From Wenyingzhuangia fucanilytica (GTDB lineage: Bacteria; Bacteroidota; Bacteroidia; Flavobacteriales; Flavobacteriaceae), in contig NZ_CP014224.1 in assembly GCF_001697185.1 (NCBI RefSeq), positions 62,001-126,000 of the forward strand: DNA of 64,000 bases, given 5' to 3'. The notes below the pieces were generated by a model. That model was not told the DNA's origin and searched no databases. It was given only the letters and a program-made list of their open reading frames with translations. The stretch's first letter is position 1; each line of letters starts with the position of its first letter. This document shows, piece by piece, positions 18,280 through 25,918 of the stretch. The translations under genes and the position numbers were made by a program.

Positions 18280-20397
18280 ATGAGCGATATACCATTTAAT
18301 AACGTTGCATTCGATATGCCAAAATCACAATCAAGTTCTATTAAAGTAATAGGAGTTGGTGGTGGAGGTAGTAATGCCGTAAATCACATGTTTACCCAAG
18401 ACATTAAAGGAGTAGATTTTGTTATCTGTAATACAGATGCACAAGCTTTACAAAATAGCCCTGTACCTAATAAAATTCAATTAGGAGTTAGTTTAACTTC
18501 TGGATTAGGAGCTGGAGCAAACCCTGATGTTGGGGAGAAAGCAGCGCAAGAGAGTATTGAGGAAATTCAAAAAATGTTGACTTCTCAAACAAAAATGGTG
18601 TTTATTACTGCTGGTATGGGAGGTGGTACAGGTACGGGTGCTGCACCAATTATAGCTGGGATTGCTAAAAAAATGGACATTTTAACAGTTGGGATTGTTA
18701 CTATGCCGTTTCAGTTTGAGGGTAGAATGCGTGCTAAACAAGCTCAAAAAGGGATTGACGAGCTTAGAGAAAATGTAGATTCTTTAATTGTTATTAATAA
18801 TAACAAGTTAAGAGAGGTGTATGGTAATTTAGGATTTAAAGCTGGTTTCTCTAAAGCTGATGAAGTATTATCTACAGCATCTAGAGGAATTGCAGAGGTA
18901 ATTACTCATCACTATAAACAAAATATAGATTTACATGATGCTAAAACAGTACTATCTAATAGTGGTACAGCTATCATGGGATCATCAAAAGAGGCTGGAG
19001 AGAACAGAGCTCAAAATGCGATCATTAAAGCTTTAGATTCTCCATTGTTGAATGACAATAAAATTAGAGGAGCAAAAAACGTATTACTGTTAATTGTTTC
19101 TGGAGCGGATGAGGTTACTTTGGATGAAATTGGAGAAATCAACGATTTTATTCAAGAAGAAGCTGGGTATGAGGCCAATATTATCATGGGAGTTGGAGAA
19201 GATGAATCTTTAGGAGATGCCATTGCAGTAACAGTTGTAGCTACTGGTTTTGCTATAGATCAACAAAGAGATATTACCAATACTGAGGTTAAAAAAGTTT
19301 ATCATACTTTAAATACAGAACAAACAGCTCATTACAATTTTGAGGATGAGCAATCGGTAGTTAGGCCAAGAACAACTCGTATTATAGAAGAGCCTATTGA
19401 AGAGAAAAAGGTAGTACACCAATTGTTAGAAGAAGAGCCAGAAGAGGTGGTGTTTAAGCCTAAAAAACAAATTGAGAATGAGTTGGTTGAAACAACAGCA
19501 GCTATTGAAAATATTGATGTTGTTTTTAATGAGGTAAAAAATGAAACAGCAGAAGAAGAGGTATATGACTCTGTTAGTGAAGATGATTTCGTGATTAATG
19601 ACATCACTCCAAATTTATTTTCTGAAATTGAAGAAGAGCCTGTAGCCAAAGTAAATGTTTTTGATTTACCAGTAAATTCTGCCATTGAAGTAACTAATGA
19701 AGAGCCTATCAATATTTTTGAATTGCCAGTTGTAGATGCAGAGGAGGTTAAATATGAGGCTAAAGAGGAAGTTTTTAATGTTTTTGATTTGCCTGTAATT
19801 GATGCAGAAGAGGTTGTTTTTGAAAGAAAAGAAGTAGAGGCTCCTAAGACAGTATATGTTCTAGAGGATGAAGAAGATATTAATGAAATTGAAGTAGTAG
19901 AAGCTAAAGAAATTTCAGCTCAACCAGTTTTAAAGCAAGAGGAAAGCTTATCTGGAATTAAAAGATATACTTTAGAGCAGTTTGATGCACAGCCAACGAT
20001 TAAAAATGCTTCGTCTTTAGAGGTAAAGAAAAAGATTGAGGATATTGAAGTAAATGAAGAAGAAGAAATTAAGTTTGAAGTTAGGCAGCCTAAACACATT
20101 GAGGTTGTAGACCACGAAGAGGTTTCTCCTTTAAATTTAACTATTTCTGAAGTGCAACGCAGTGCCGAAAAACGTAAAAATACTTTTAAGAAATATAATC
20201 ACAGATTTAAAACATCAGCATTTAATGAAGATGTAATTGATGATATTGAAAAAGAGCCAGCTTATAAAAGATTAGGTTTAGAGTTGCATAGTAAACAAGA
20301 TGTAAATCAGATTTCTAGAACTTCTATTGATGTTGACAAAGACAATGAGGTAACAATTAGAAAAAATAATTCTTTTCTACACGATAATGTAGATTAG
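18280..20397 (+). CDS. ftsZ: Cell division GTPase FtsZ with very long acidic tail
   Basis: A 705-residue tubulin-like GTPase that forms the Z ring. The GTPase core covers roughly residues 20-335, with the tubulin signature GGGTGTGAAP and the N-terminal GVGGGGSNAVNHM. The following linker of more than 300 residues is strongly acidic and holds three related units around NVFDLPV/NIFELPV (DNA about 19648-19815). The conserved C-terminal peptide seems to be EPAYKRLGLEL from about residue 659, matching IPAFLR-type peptides that bind FtsA; about 35 residues follow it. Long linkers are common in Flavobacteriaceae, although most bacteria have about 50 residues. A terminator closes the cluster. Confidence 0.97.
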   Translation: MSDIPFNNVAFDMPKSQSSSIKVIGVGGGGSNAVNHMFTQDIKGVDFVICNTDAQALQNSPVPNKIQLGVSLTSGLGAGANPDVGEKAAQESIEEIQKMLTSQTKMVFITAGMGGGTGTGAAPIIAGIAKKMDILTVGIVTMPFQFEGRMRAKQAQKGIDELRENVDSLIVINNNKLREVYGNLGFKAGFSKADEVLSTASRGIAEVITHHYKQNIDLHDAKTVLSNSGTAIMGSSKEAGENRAQNAIIKALDSPLLNDNKIRGAKNVLLLIVSGADEVTLDEIGEINDFIQEEAGYEANIIMGVGEDESLGDAIAVTVVATGFAIDQQRDITNTEVKKVYHTLNTEQTAHYNFEDEQSVVRPRTTRIIEEPIEEKKVVHQLLEEEPEEVVFKPKKQIENELVETTAAIENIDVVFNEVKNETAEEEVYDSVSEDDFVINDITPNLFSEIEEEPVAKVNVFDLPVNSAIEVTNEEPINIFELPVVDAEEVKYEAKEEVFNVFDLPVIDAEEVVFERKEVEAPKTVYVLEDEEDINEIEVVEAKEISAQPVLKQEESLSGIKRYTLEQFDAQPTIKNASSLEVKKKIEDIEVNEEEEIKFEVRQPKHIEVVDHEEVSPLNLTISEVQRSAEKRKNTFKKYNHRFKTSAFNEDVIDDIEKEPAYKRLGLELHSKQDVNQISRTSIDVDKDNEVTIRKNNSFLHDNVD

Positions 20398-20426
20398 TCT
20401 TACTTATATATTAAGAACAAGTGTTT

Positions 20427-20456
20427 TAAAACCCGACCATTGGTTGGGTTTTTTTA
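20427..20456 (+). terminator. Terminator of the dcw cluster
   Basis: The hairpin AACCCGACCA-TT-GGTTGGGTT is followed by a run of T. It lies 30 nt after ftsZ and directly before the yqeY -7 box. Confidence 0.8.
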
Positions 20457-20457
20457 A

Positions 20458-20465
20458 TACTTTTG
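20458..20465 (+). promoter_or_regulatory. Candidate -7 promoter box of yqeY
   Basis: TACTTTTG fits TAnnTTTG exactly, 26 nt before the yqeY ATG and just after the ftsZ terminator. Confidence 0.6.
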
Positions 20466-20491
20466 TAATCCAATCATCAAATCTATATAAA

Positions 20492-20941
20492 ATGAGTTTA
20501 TCAACAGAAATCATGGCAAAAATGAAAGATGCTATGAGAGCAAAAGATACCGTAGCATTAGAAGCGTTAAGAGCTGTTAAATCGGCAATTTTATTAGCAC
20601 AAACAGAAAATGGAGCTAAAGAAGAGATCACTGAAGATGCTGAAATTAAATTGTTACAAAAGTTGGTGAAACAACGTAAGGATTCAGCAGCATTATATAC
20701 TGAGCAAGGTAGAGCAGATTTAGCAGAACCTGAAATAGCACAAGCGGAAGTAATTTCTCAATTTTTGCCAGAACAAATGAGTGAAGATGAGTTAAAAGCA
20801 GCTTTGTCTAAATTAATTTCAGAAACTGGAGCTTCATCAATAAAAGATATGGGGAAATTGATGGGGATTGCTTCTCAACAATTTGCTGGAAAAGCAGATG
20901 GAAAAGCAATATCAATAGTGATAAAGCAGTTATTATCTTAA
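20492..20941 (+). CDS. GatB/YqeY domain-containing protein
   Basis: A 149-residue helical protein of the YqeY family, related to the tRNA-binding tail of the amidotransferase subunit GatB. It begins MSLSTEIMAKMKDAMRAKD and ends with the YqeY block KDMGKLMGIASQQFAGKADG. The function is not settled, although binding to tRNA or to aminoacyl-tRNA enzymes has been suggested for the family. I chose the ATG at 20492; a frame from TTG at 20444 would run through the ftsZ terminator and the promoter box. It often follows ftsZ in Bacteroidota. Confidence 0.94.
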   Translation: MSLSTEIMAKMKDAMRAKDTVALEALRAVKSAILLAQTENGAKEEITEDAEIKLLQKLVKQRKDSAALYTEQGRADLAEPEIAQAEVISQFLPEQMSEDELKAALSKLISETGASSIKDMGKLMGIASQQFAGKADGKAISIVIKQLLS

Positions 20942-20962
20942 TAATATTTAAGGCTATTATAT

Positions 20963-20994
20963 AAAAAAAGCGACTCAAACGAGTCGCTTTTTTT
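20963..20994. terminator. Bidirectional terminator
   Basis: A perfect hairpin AAAAAAAGCGACTC / GAGTCGCTTTTTTT with loop AAAC, between the convergent yqeY (+) and thioesterase (-) genes. Confidence 0.92.
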
Positions 20995-21000
20995 ATAGGG

Positions 21001-21396
21001 TTATTTGTCGTTGTTTAATCTGTCTTTTACAAATTCTACTTCTGTTTTACCATGAGGTTTTGGTTTGCCATCATCACCTAAATTTACCATAATGATATTT
21101 TCTACCTTAATGATGGTCTCTCTAGTCATTTTGTTTCGGACTTCACAATTTAAGGTCAAAGATGATTTTCCAAATTTTACTACCTCCATTCCAATTTCAA
21201 CAATATCTCCTTTTTTAGCAGAACTTAAAAAGTTGATTTCGGACATGTATTTGGTAACGACTCTGTTGTTTTCTAGTTGTATAATAGAATACAACGCAGC
21301 TTCTTCATCAATCCAAGCTAATAGTTTTCCTCCAAATAAGGTAGCATTAGCGTTTAAATCTTCGGGTTTTACCCATTTTCTTGTGTGAAATCTCAT
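21001..21396 (-). CDS. Acyl-CoA thioesterase, hotdog fold (YciA-like)
   Basis: A 131-residue single hotdog domain that hydrolyses acyl-CoA thioesters. The N-terminal block NANATLFGGKLLAWIDE (residues 15-31) carries the catalytic Asp30. The central part (YMSEINFLSSAKKGDIVEIG) matches the YciA/BFIT type group. Chain-length preference cannot be read from sequence. It is a single gene, converging on yqeY. Confidence 0.9.
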   Translation of the reverse strand: MRFHTRKWVKPEDLNANATLFGGKLLAWIDEEAALYSIIQLENNRVVTKYMSEINFLSSAKKGDIVEIGMEVVKFGKSSLTLNCEVRNKMTRETIIKVENIIMVNLGDDGKPKPHGKTEVEFVKDRLNNDK

Positions 21397-21518
21397 GTGT
21401 TCTAAATGTTTGTATAAAGGTACATTTCACAATAAGAAATACCAATTTTATTGGTTAGATAAAACCTATAAAGCTATCATCAATAATTATGGGTTTTTAT
21501 GATTTGTAATTTAACTTT

Positions 21519-21550
21519 AAAAAAATAGTCCTTAATTAAGGACTATTTTT
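21519..21550. terminator. Terminator downstream of the esterase gene
   Basis: A perfect palindrome, AAAAAATAGTCCTTAA / TTAAGGACTATTTTTT, covers the last codons of the T9SS-tail frame and provides a T run for minus-strand transcripts. Confidence 0.85.
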
Positions 21551-21753
21551 TTTGTAAAATGATTGTTTTCTTTATGAATTGAAATGATATAGACACCAGG
21601 GTCATATTTAATAGAAGTGAATTTCCTTTCTTTATCAATACGATCATCTGATATTTTTTTTCCATATAAGTTATAAACGCTAATATTAGCATTGCTTAGT
21701 TTTAGTATTGAGAAGCTATTGGAGTGCAAAACTAATTCAAATGGATTTTTTTT
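21532..21753 (-). pseudogene. Detached T9SS C-terminal sorting domain of the SASA esterase
   Basis: This frame codes for a complete type A T9SS sorting domain without any start of its own. Read from the A10 tract it gives KKNPFELVLHSNSFSI, then ISVYNLYGKKI, GVYIISIH and the terminal TKKIVLN. These are the usual landmarks of Por-secretion tails (NPF, VYNLxGK, GVYIxxI, KKIV). It continues the esterase gene in a shifted frame: 11 (or 8) As instead of 10 at 21746-21755 would join them. It is either a true frameshift, a slippage site or a sequencing error in the homopolymer. Confidence 0.85.
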
Positions 21754-22676
21754 TTAAAATCAGCATTGTTGTTTTGTACTGAAAGGCTTGAGTTTAATTC
21801 TACTAATTTATTTGCAAACTCAATCCCTAAGCGTTTTAATCCTTCGTTGTTATAATGAACGTTATCATCTCTTTTTGGATAATCTGCCCAAGTTGATGTA
21901 GGATCTACTGCAGTTCTTATAATTTTAACATCATTTACTACTGCTTCTACATTTAAAAAAGCTTGCCTAATAGTTTCTGGCCCTCCGGAAACACCATACC
22001 TAGAATTTATTTGTCCAGCGATAAATGGCATTTTAGGAAGATTAAAGGTGGTTCTGTAGGCGTTGATAAAACTAGTTAGATTTGCTTCGTAACTATTCGC
22101 AGCTTCAATTTTTAGTGCGTCATTTTCTCCTTGCATCCAAAACATACCTAGAATAGTATAGGTATTACCTTCATCTATAATCTTTTGTAATGCATTTTGA
22201 ATGTGACTAATATGCCATTGGTAAAATTGATTGGTTTGTTTACTTCCACTTTCTATAAATGCAGCTTTCTCAGCAGTCCAGTTGTTACTCCATGCACCAT
22301 ATAAAGAAGATCCACCCCATGCGGTTTTAATAAAAAGATATTCTTCGGTAGGGTTGTCTTCTGCTAATTTTATAGCAGAAAATAATTCTGGACCAAAACC
22401 AGTTATTTTTACAGTAGGTTGATAAGATTTATTGATACCTAGTGGAGCAGAGAATATATTGTTGTTTTGGACTTGCTTACTTACTGTTACTCTATTAGCT
22501 ACTGCATCAACTCTATCTTTATCAGTTTGAGACAAATCATTATAAGATCCGTGACCAACCATGTTTGATTGTCCTCCAAGAAAAATAACGTTTATATTTT
22601 TAGGTGTAGGTGATTGTGCATTTATTGAAAGACACACAATACAGGTAATAAAAATAGATAATAGTTTTTTCATCAT
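21732..22676 (-). CDS. Secreted sialate-O-acetylesterase-type (SASA/CE6-like) carbohydrate esterase
   Basis: A 314-residue exported SGNH-type esterase. A signal peptide (about residues 1-20, ending INAQ) is followed by the nucleophile block FLGGQSNM with Ser37, WMQGEND near residue 186 and the Asp/His block RDDNVHYN near the C-terminus. The family removes O-acetyl groups from sialic acids, xylans and other glycans; the substrate here is unknown. The reading frame ends early, just after an A10 run, and the T9SS tail continues in another frame (see the adjacent entry), so as written the protein would not be sorted by T9SS. A LacI-type regulator lies immediately upstream on the same strand. Confidence 0.88.
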   Translation of the reverse strand: MMKKLLSIFITCIVCLSINAQSPTPKNINVIFLGGQSNMVGHGSYNDLSQTDKDRVDAVANRVTVSKQVQNNNIFSAPLGINKSYQPTVKITGFGPELFSAIKLAEDNPTEEYLFIKTAWGGSSLYGAWSNNWTAEKAAFIESGSKQTNQFYQWHISHIQNALQKIIDEGNTYTILGMFWMQGENDALKIEAANSYEANLTSFINAYRTTFNLPKMPFIAGQINSRYGVSGGPETIRQAFLNVEAVVNDVKIIRTAVDPTSTWADYPKRDDNVHYNNEGLKRLGIEFANKLVELNSSLSVQNNNADFKKKIHLN

Positions 22677-22702
22677 TTGTTCTAATAAATTTATTTGGTA
22701 AA

Positions 22703-22718
22703 ATTTGTTAAAACAAAT
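22703..22718. promoter_or_regulatory. Candidate operator before the esterase gene
   Basis: A palindrome, ATTTGTT-AA-AACAAAT, with perfect 7-bp arms, lies 27-42 nt before the esterase start. LacI-family proteins bind such sites, and the regulator gene is adjacent. Binding is inferred. Confidence 0.4.
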
Positions 22719-22764
22719 GATATTGATGTTCCTGTAAGTGTTTTTGATTACTCTCTGAGTAAAA

Positions 22765-23811
22765 TTACTTGTAATTTAATTTTAAAAAGTTTTTGGTTGA
22801 GCTTCTCATAACCAAATCGGTTTTGATGATCTTGGTAACGTAAGGAATATTTTCCTCTTCGTTTTCAATTCTCTCAATCAATATTTTTGCGGCTTTAGCT
22901 CCCATTTTTTCACCATGTTGACTAATAGTTGTCATTTGCGGACTAGCATGTCTAGCTAAAATACCGTTTGAAAAGGCGATTACAGAAAAGTTTCCAGGGA
23001 TATTATACCCTAATTTTAGCGCTACTTTTTGAGCTGCTATGGCAGTAGCTTCGTTGGTGGTAATTACACCATCTATTTTATTTTTTTCTAAGATAGGAGT
23101 AAGAAGTTTTTCGTATTCTTTGTAGTTGTAGTCAGATAAATCAATAATAATTTCATCATTAACAGGAAGGTTAAATTCTTCTAGTCCTTGTAAGTATCCT
23201 TTTTTTCTTTTTTTAGTACTACTAAGCTTTTTGTGGGTAGATATAAAAGCGATGTTTTGACATCCAGTATTTTTTAAATGCTCTACAGCATTAAAAGTTG
23301 CTTTATTGTCTTTAATCATGACTTTATCGCAATCTAATTCTTTAGGAACTCTATCAAACATCACAATTGGAAATCCTTCGTCAATCACGTTTTGAAAATG
23401 AAGATAATCTTTGTTAATACTACTTTCTAAGGCAGGAGAAATAATAAACCCATCAATACTACCATTAGATAGCATTTCTAAAATTTCAATTTCTTTGCTA
23501 GTTTTTTCGTTAGAAACACAAGTGATTATTTTGTACCCGGCTTCGTTAGCAACCTGTTCAATTCCATTAAAAACTTGAGCATAAATGTATTTTAACATAT
23601 TAGGTATTAATACAGCTATGGTCTTTGTTTTTTTGTTTTTTAAGCTAAGGGCATTAAAATTGGGTTTGTATTTAAATTCCTTAGCATAGGCCTGAATACG
23701 TTTTTTAGTTACTTCTGCTATTTCATGACTGTCATTCAGTGCTTTTGAAACAGTTGAAATAGAAACGTTTAGTTCCTTAGCAATGTCTTTAATGGTTAGT
23801 TTTTTTTTCAT
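22765..23811 (-). CDS. LacI-family transcriptional regulator
   Basis: A 348-residue repressor-type protein. The N-terminal helix-turn-helix is MKKKLTIKDIAKELNVSIST-VSKALNDS, followed by the hinge and a periplasmic-binding-protein-like sensor domain (from about residue 60). The effector is probably a sugar. I chose the ATG at 23811, because the longer frame (to 23862) starts upstream of the expected transcription start for the -7 box at 23860-23867. The likely target is the secreted esterase 88 nt downstream; a palindrome lies in that gap. Confidence 0.94.
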   Translation of the reverse strand: MKKKLTIKDIAKELNVSISTVSKALNDSHEIAEVTKKRIQAYAKEFKYKPNFNALSLKNKKTKTIAVLIPNMLKYIYAQVFNGIEQVANEAGYKIITCVSNEKTSKEIEILEMLSNGSIDGFIISPALESSINKDYLHFQNVIDEGFPIVMFDRVPKELDCDKVMIKDNKATFNAVEHLKNTGCQNIAFISTHKKLSSTKKRKKGYLQGLEEFNLPVNDEIIIDLSDYNYKEYEKLLTPILEKNKIDGVITTNEATAIAAQKVALKLGYNIPGNFSVIAFSNGILARHASPQMTTISQHGEKMGAKAAKILIERIENEEENIPYVTKIIKTDLVMRSSTKNFLKLNYK

Positions 23812-23859
23812 AGGGTTATGTTTGTGAAAAAAAATAATCAATCTATTCCGTTCCAATGT

Positions 23860-23867
23860 CAAATATA
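23860..23867 (-). promoter_or_regulatory. Candidate -7 promoter box of the LacI-type gene
   Basis: On the minus strand this reads TATATTTG, an exact TAnnTTTG. Transcription would start near 23853, 42 nt before the chosen ATG. Confidence 0.6.
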
Positions 23868-23928
23868 CTCATAATTAATAAGTTGTAAATTAATATAGAA
23901 CGATTTCTTAAAATTGTAAATTAGCTCC

Positions 23929-24969
23929 ATGCAAGTAGAATATATAATTGTTGGTTTTGGATTGGCTGGGATGGCTATTTCCAAAGAGTTAGAAGATCAT
24001 GGACACTCTTTTGTAGTGTTAGATAATGCTTCTCAAGTTTCGTCTAGAGTAGCAGCAGGAGTTTTTAATCCTGTAATTTTAAAACGTTTTACTCCTGTTT
24101 GGAATGCAGATGAACAATTGGATAATTTATTTCCTTTTTATAAAGATATCAGTCAAAGATTAGGTGGAGAGTATCTTACTTTTTTTGACACTTTAAAAGT
24201 TTTTAAATCTGTAGAAGATCAAAACAACTGGTTTATGGCTTGTGATAATCCATTGTTAGAAAAATATATGGATCCTAAAATCATCAAATCAGAAAAACAG
24301 GGAATTACACATTACGAAGGATTTGGTAAAGTTAATGGAACCGGTAGGGTTTTGGTAACAAATGTGTTAGATGATTATATTAAATACCTAAAAGATAAAG
24401 AACAGTTTTTAGAAATTCCTTTTGTACATAATGATTTAGAAATTTCTGATGAGTTTGTTACCTATAAGCAGATAAAAGCTACTAAGGTTATTTTTGCAGA
24501 AGGTTACGGTTTAAAAGAAAATCCTTTTTTTAATTACTTACCATTAACAGGAACCAAAGGAGAAATGTTATTTATTAAAGCTCCAGATTTACAATTAACA
24601 GAGCAAATAAAATCTAGTTTGTTTGTGTTGCCTGTAGGCGAGGATATATATTGGATTGGTGCTACTTTTAATTGGACAGACAAAACATTGAATCCTACAG
24701 ATAACGGAAGAAAAGAATTGTTAGAAAAATTAGATACGATGATTGATGTTTCCTACGAGGTTGTAGATCAGTTTGGAGGGATAAGACCTACGGTAAAAGA
24801 CAGAAGACCTTTGGTGGGAAAACATCCTAAACATAAAAATTTAATTGTTTTTAATGGTATGGGAACTCGTGGTGTGATGATTGCACCAACTGTAGCAAAA
24901 CAGCTTTATCATTATTTAGAAAATAACGAACCTTTGTCTAAAGAAATAGATATTACTAGATTTGAATAA
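23929..24969 (+). CDS. FAD-dependent oxidoreductase (DAO family)
   Basis: A 346-residue protein of the D-amino-acid/glycine oxidase superfamily. The N-terminal dinucleotide-binding motif is Gly9-Phe-Gly11-Leu-Ala-Gly14. The C-terminal FAD motif GIRPTVKDRRPLVGKHP and the NGMGTRGVMIAP block are typical of DAO-fold enzymes such as ThiO. No thiamine genes are nearby, so the substrate is unassigned. No signal peptide or membrane helix is seen. It is divergent from the LacI-type gene. Confidence 0.85.
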   Translation: MQVEYIIVGFGLAGMAISKELEDHGHSFVVLDNASQVSSRVAAGVFNPVILKRFTPVWNADEQLDNLFPFYKDISQRLGGEYLTFFDTLKVFKSVEDQNNWFMACDNPLLEKYMDPKIIKSEKQGITHYEGFGKVNGTGRVLVTNVLDDYIKYLKDKEQFLEIPFVHNDLEISDEFVTYKQIKATKVIFAEGYGLKENPFFNYLPLTGTKGEMLFIKAPDLQLTEQIKSSLFVLPVGEDIYWIGATFNWTDKTLNPTDNGRKELLEKLDTMIDVSYEVVDQFGGIRPTVKDRRPLVGKHPKHKNLIVFNGMGTRGVMIAPTVAKQLYHYLENNEPLSKEIDITRFE

Positions 24970-25014
24970 AATAAATTAGTTGTTAAAAAGAAAAACCATT
25001 AAAAATTTAATATT

Positions 25015-25407
25015 ATGAGTTTAAAGAGAAGTAAAAATTTACTAAATATTGGAAAAGTAATTTGTGCATTATTTGTTTTGATTTCAGTAGCCTGTTCTAC
25101 TAAAAAAGAGGAAGCTCCAGTTGTAAAAAAAGAAGTGGTAGCCCCTGTTAAAAAAGAGGTTGTTAAACCTGAAGTTGTAAAGCCAGTAAATGTAATTACT
25201 TACGGAGTGCAAATAGGAGCATATAGAAAGTTTGATGTGCAGTTTGATTCAGACATCAAAAACATTAAACACAATGGTTTGAGTAATTATGTTTTAGGAA
25301 ATTTTAAAACCATTAAAGAGGCTGAAAATTTACTTAAAATTGTAACGGACTTAAAAATTATGGACGCTTTTATCGTAAAAATGAAAGATGGTGAAATAAT
25401 AGAATAG
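25015..25407 (+). CDS. SPOR-like domain lipoprotein
   Basis: A 130-residue lipoprotein. The signal peptide ends in a lipobox (SVAC, Cys about 27). A Lys/Val/Pro-rich repeat linker (VVKKEVVAPVKKEVVKPEVV) leads to a compact domain of about 75 residues. That domain (YGVQIGAYRKF, then YVLGNFKTIKEAENLLKIV) has the pattern of SPOR domains, which bind glycan strands stripped of peptides at septa. The role is not known. The stop lies 3 nt from that of the convergent DUF983 gene, and no terminator is visible between them. Confidence 0.72.
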   Translation: MSLKRSKNLLNIGKVICALFVLISVACSTKKEEAPVVKKEVVAPVKKEVVKPEVVKPVNVITYGVQIGAYRKFDVQFDSDIKNIKHNGLSNYVLGNFKTIKEAENLLKIVTDLKIMDAFIVKMKDGEIIE

Positions 25408-25410
25408 TAA

Positions 25411-25800
25411 TTATTTTACTCTTTTGTTCGGGTCTTTTTGGTATTTAATAAATAGATGAATCCAAATTACCCTAGAAATTCTTAAACTCCATGGGGCTAA
25501 TATAAATAGCCCTATGGCTATAGTTACAATGCTTTGTCTCATGCTCAATCCAACAAATACAGAGCTTATAATATATAAGGCAATAGCTAACCCTACACTT
25601 AATCCATAACCTACATACATCGCTCCATAAAAGAACGACGGTTCTCTCATGTATTTTAAATTGCATTTAGGACAATTGGTTTTGGTAGCAGTAGTTTTAA
25701 GCACGTTTAAAGAAAGTTTGTTCTCAAAAAAATCACCTTCATGGCATTGTGGACATTTAGAATTAATGATGCTGTAGAGTTTGCTTTCTTTTGTAAACAT
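25411..25800 (-). CDS. DUF983 membrane protein with zinc-ribbon-like cysteines
   Basis: A 129-residue protein with an N-terminal cytoplasmic part containing two CxxC pairs (KCPQCHEGD and NCPKCNLKY) and two membrane helices (around residues 60-80 and 85-105). This is the DUF983 layout, of unknown function. I chose the ATG at 25800 (MFTKESKL); the longer frame reaching 26091 runs antisense into the ABC-F gene and has no recognisable sequence. It is divergent from the ABC-F gene. Confidence 0.85.
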   Translation of the reverse strand: MFTKESKLYSIINSKCPQCHEGDFFENKLSLNVLKTTATKTNCPKCNLKYMREPSFFYGAMYVGYGLSVGLAIALYIISSVFVGLSMRQSIVTIAIGLFILAPWSLRISRVIWIHLFIKYQKDPNKRVK

Positions 25801-25918
25801 GGTCTGTATAATTATGGTACTTTTGCATTGTCTAAAAAGACAAAATAACAAAGTAAGAGGTTCTGTAATAGAACAAATATAGTGCCTATTTTTTTGATAA
25901 AAGCAACAAAAGTTACAT

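Noticed and set aside
19332-19712. Minus-strand frame opposite the FtsZ tail
   Set aside because: It is a Ser/Thr-rich shadow of the acidic linker, without start signals.
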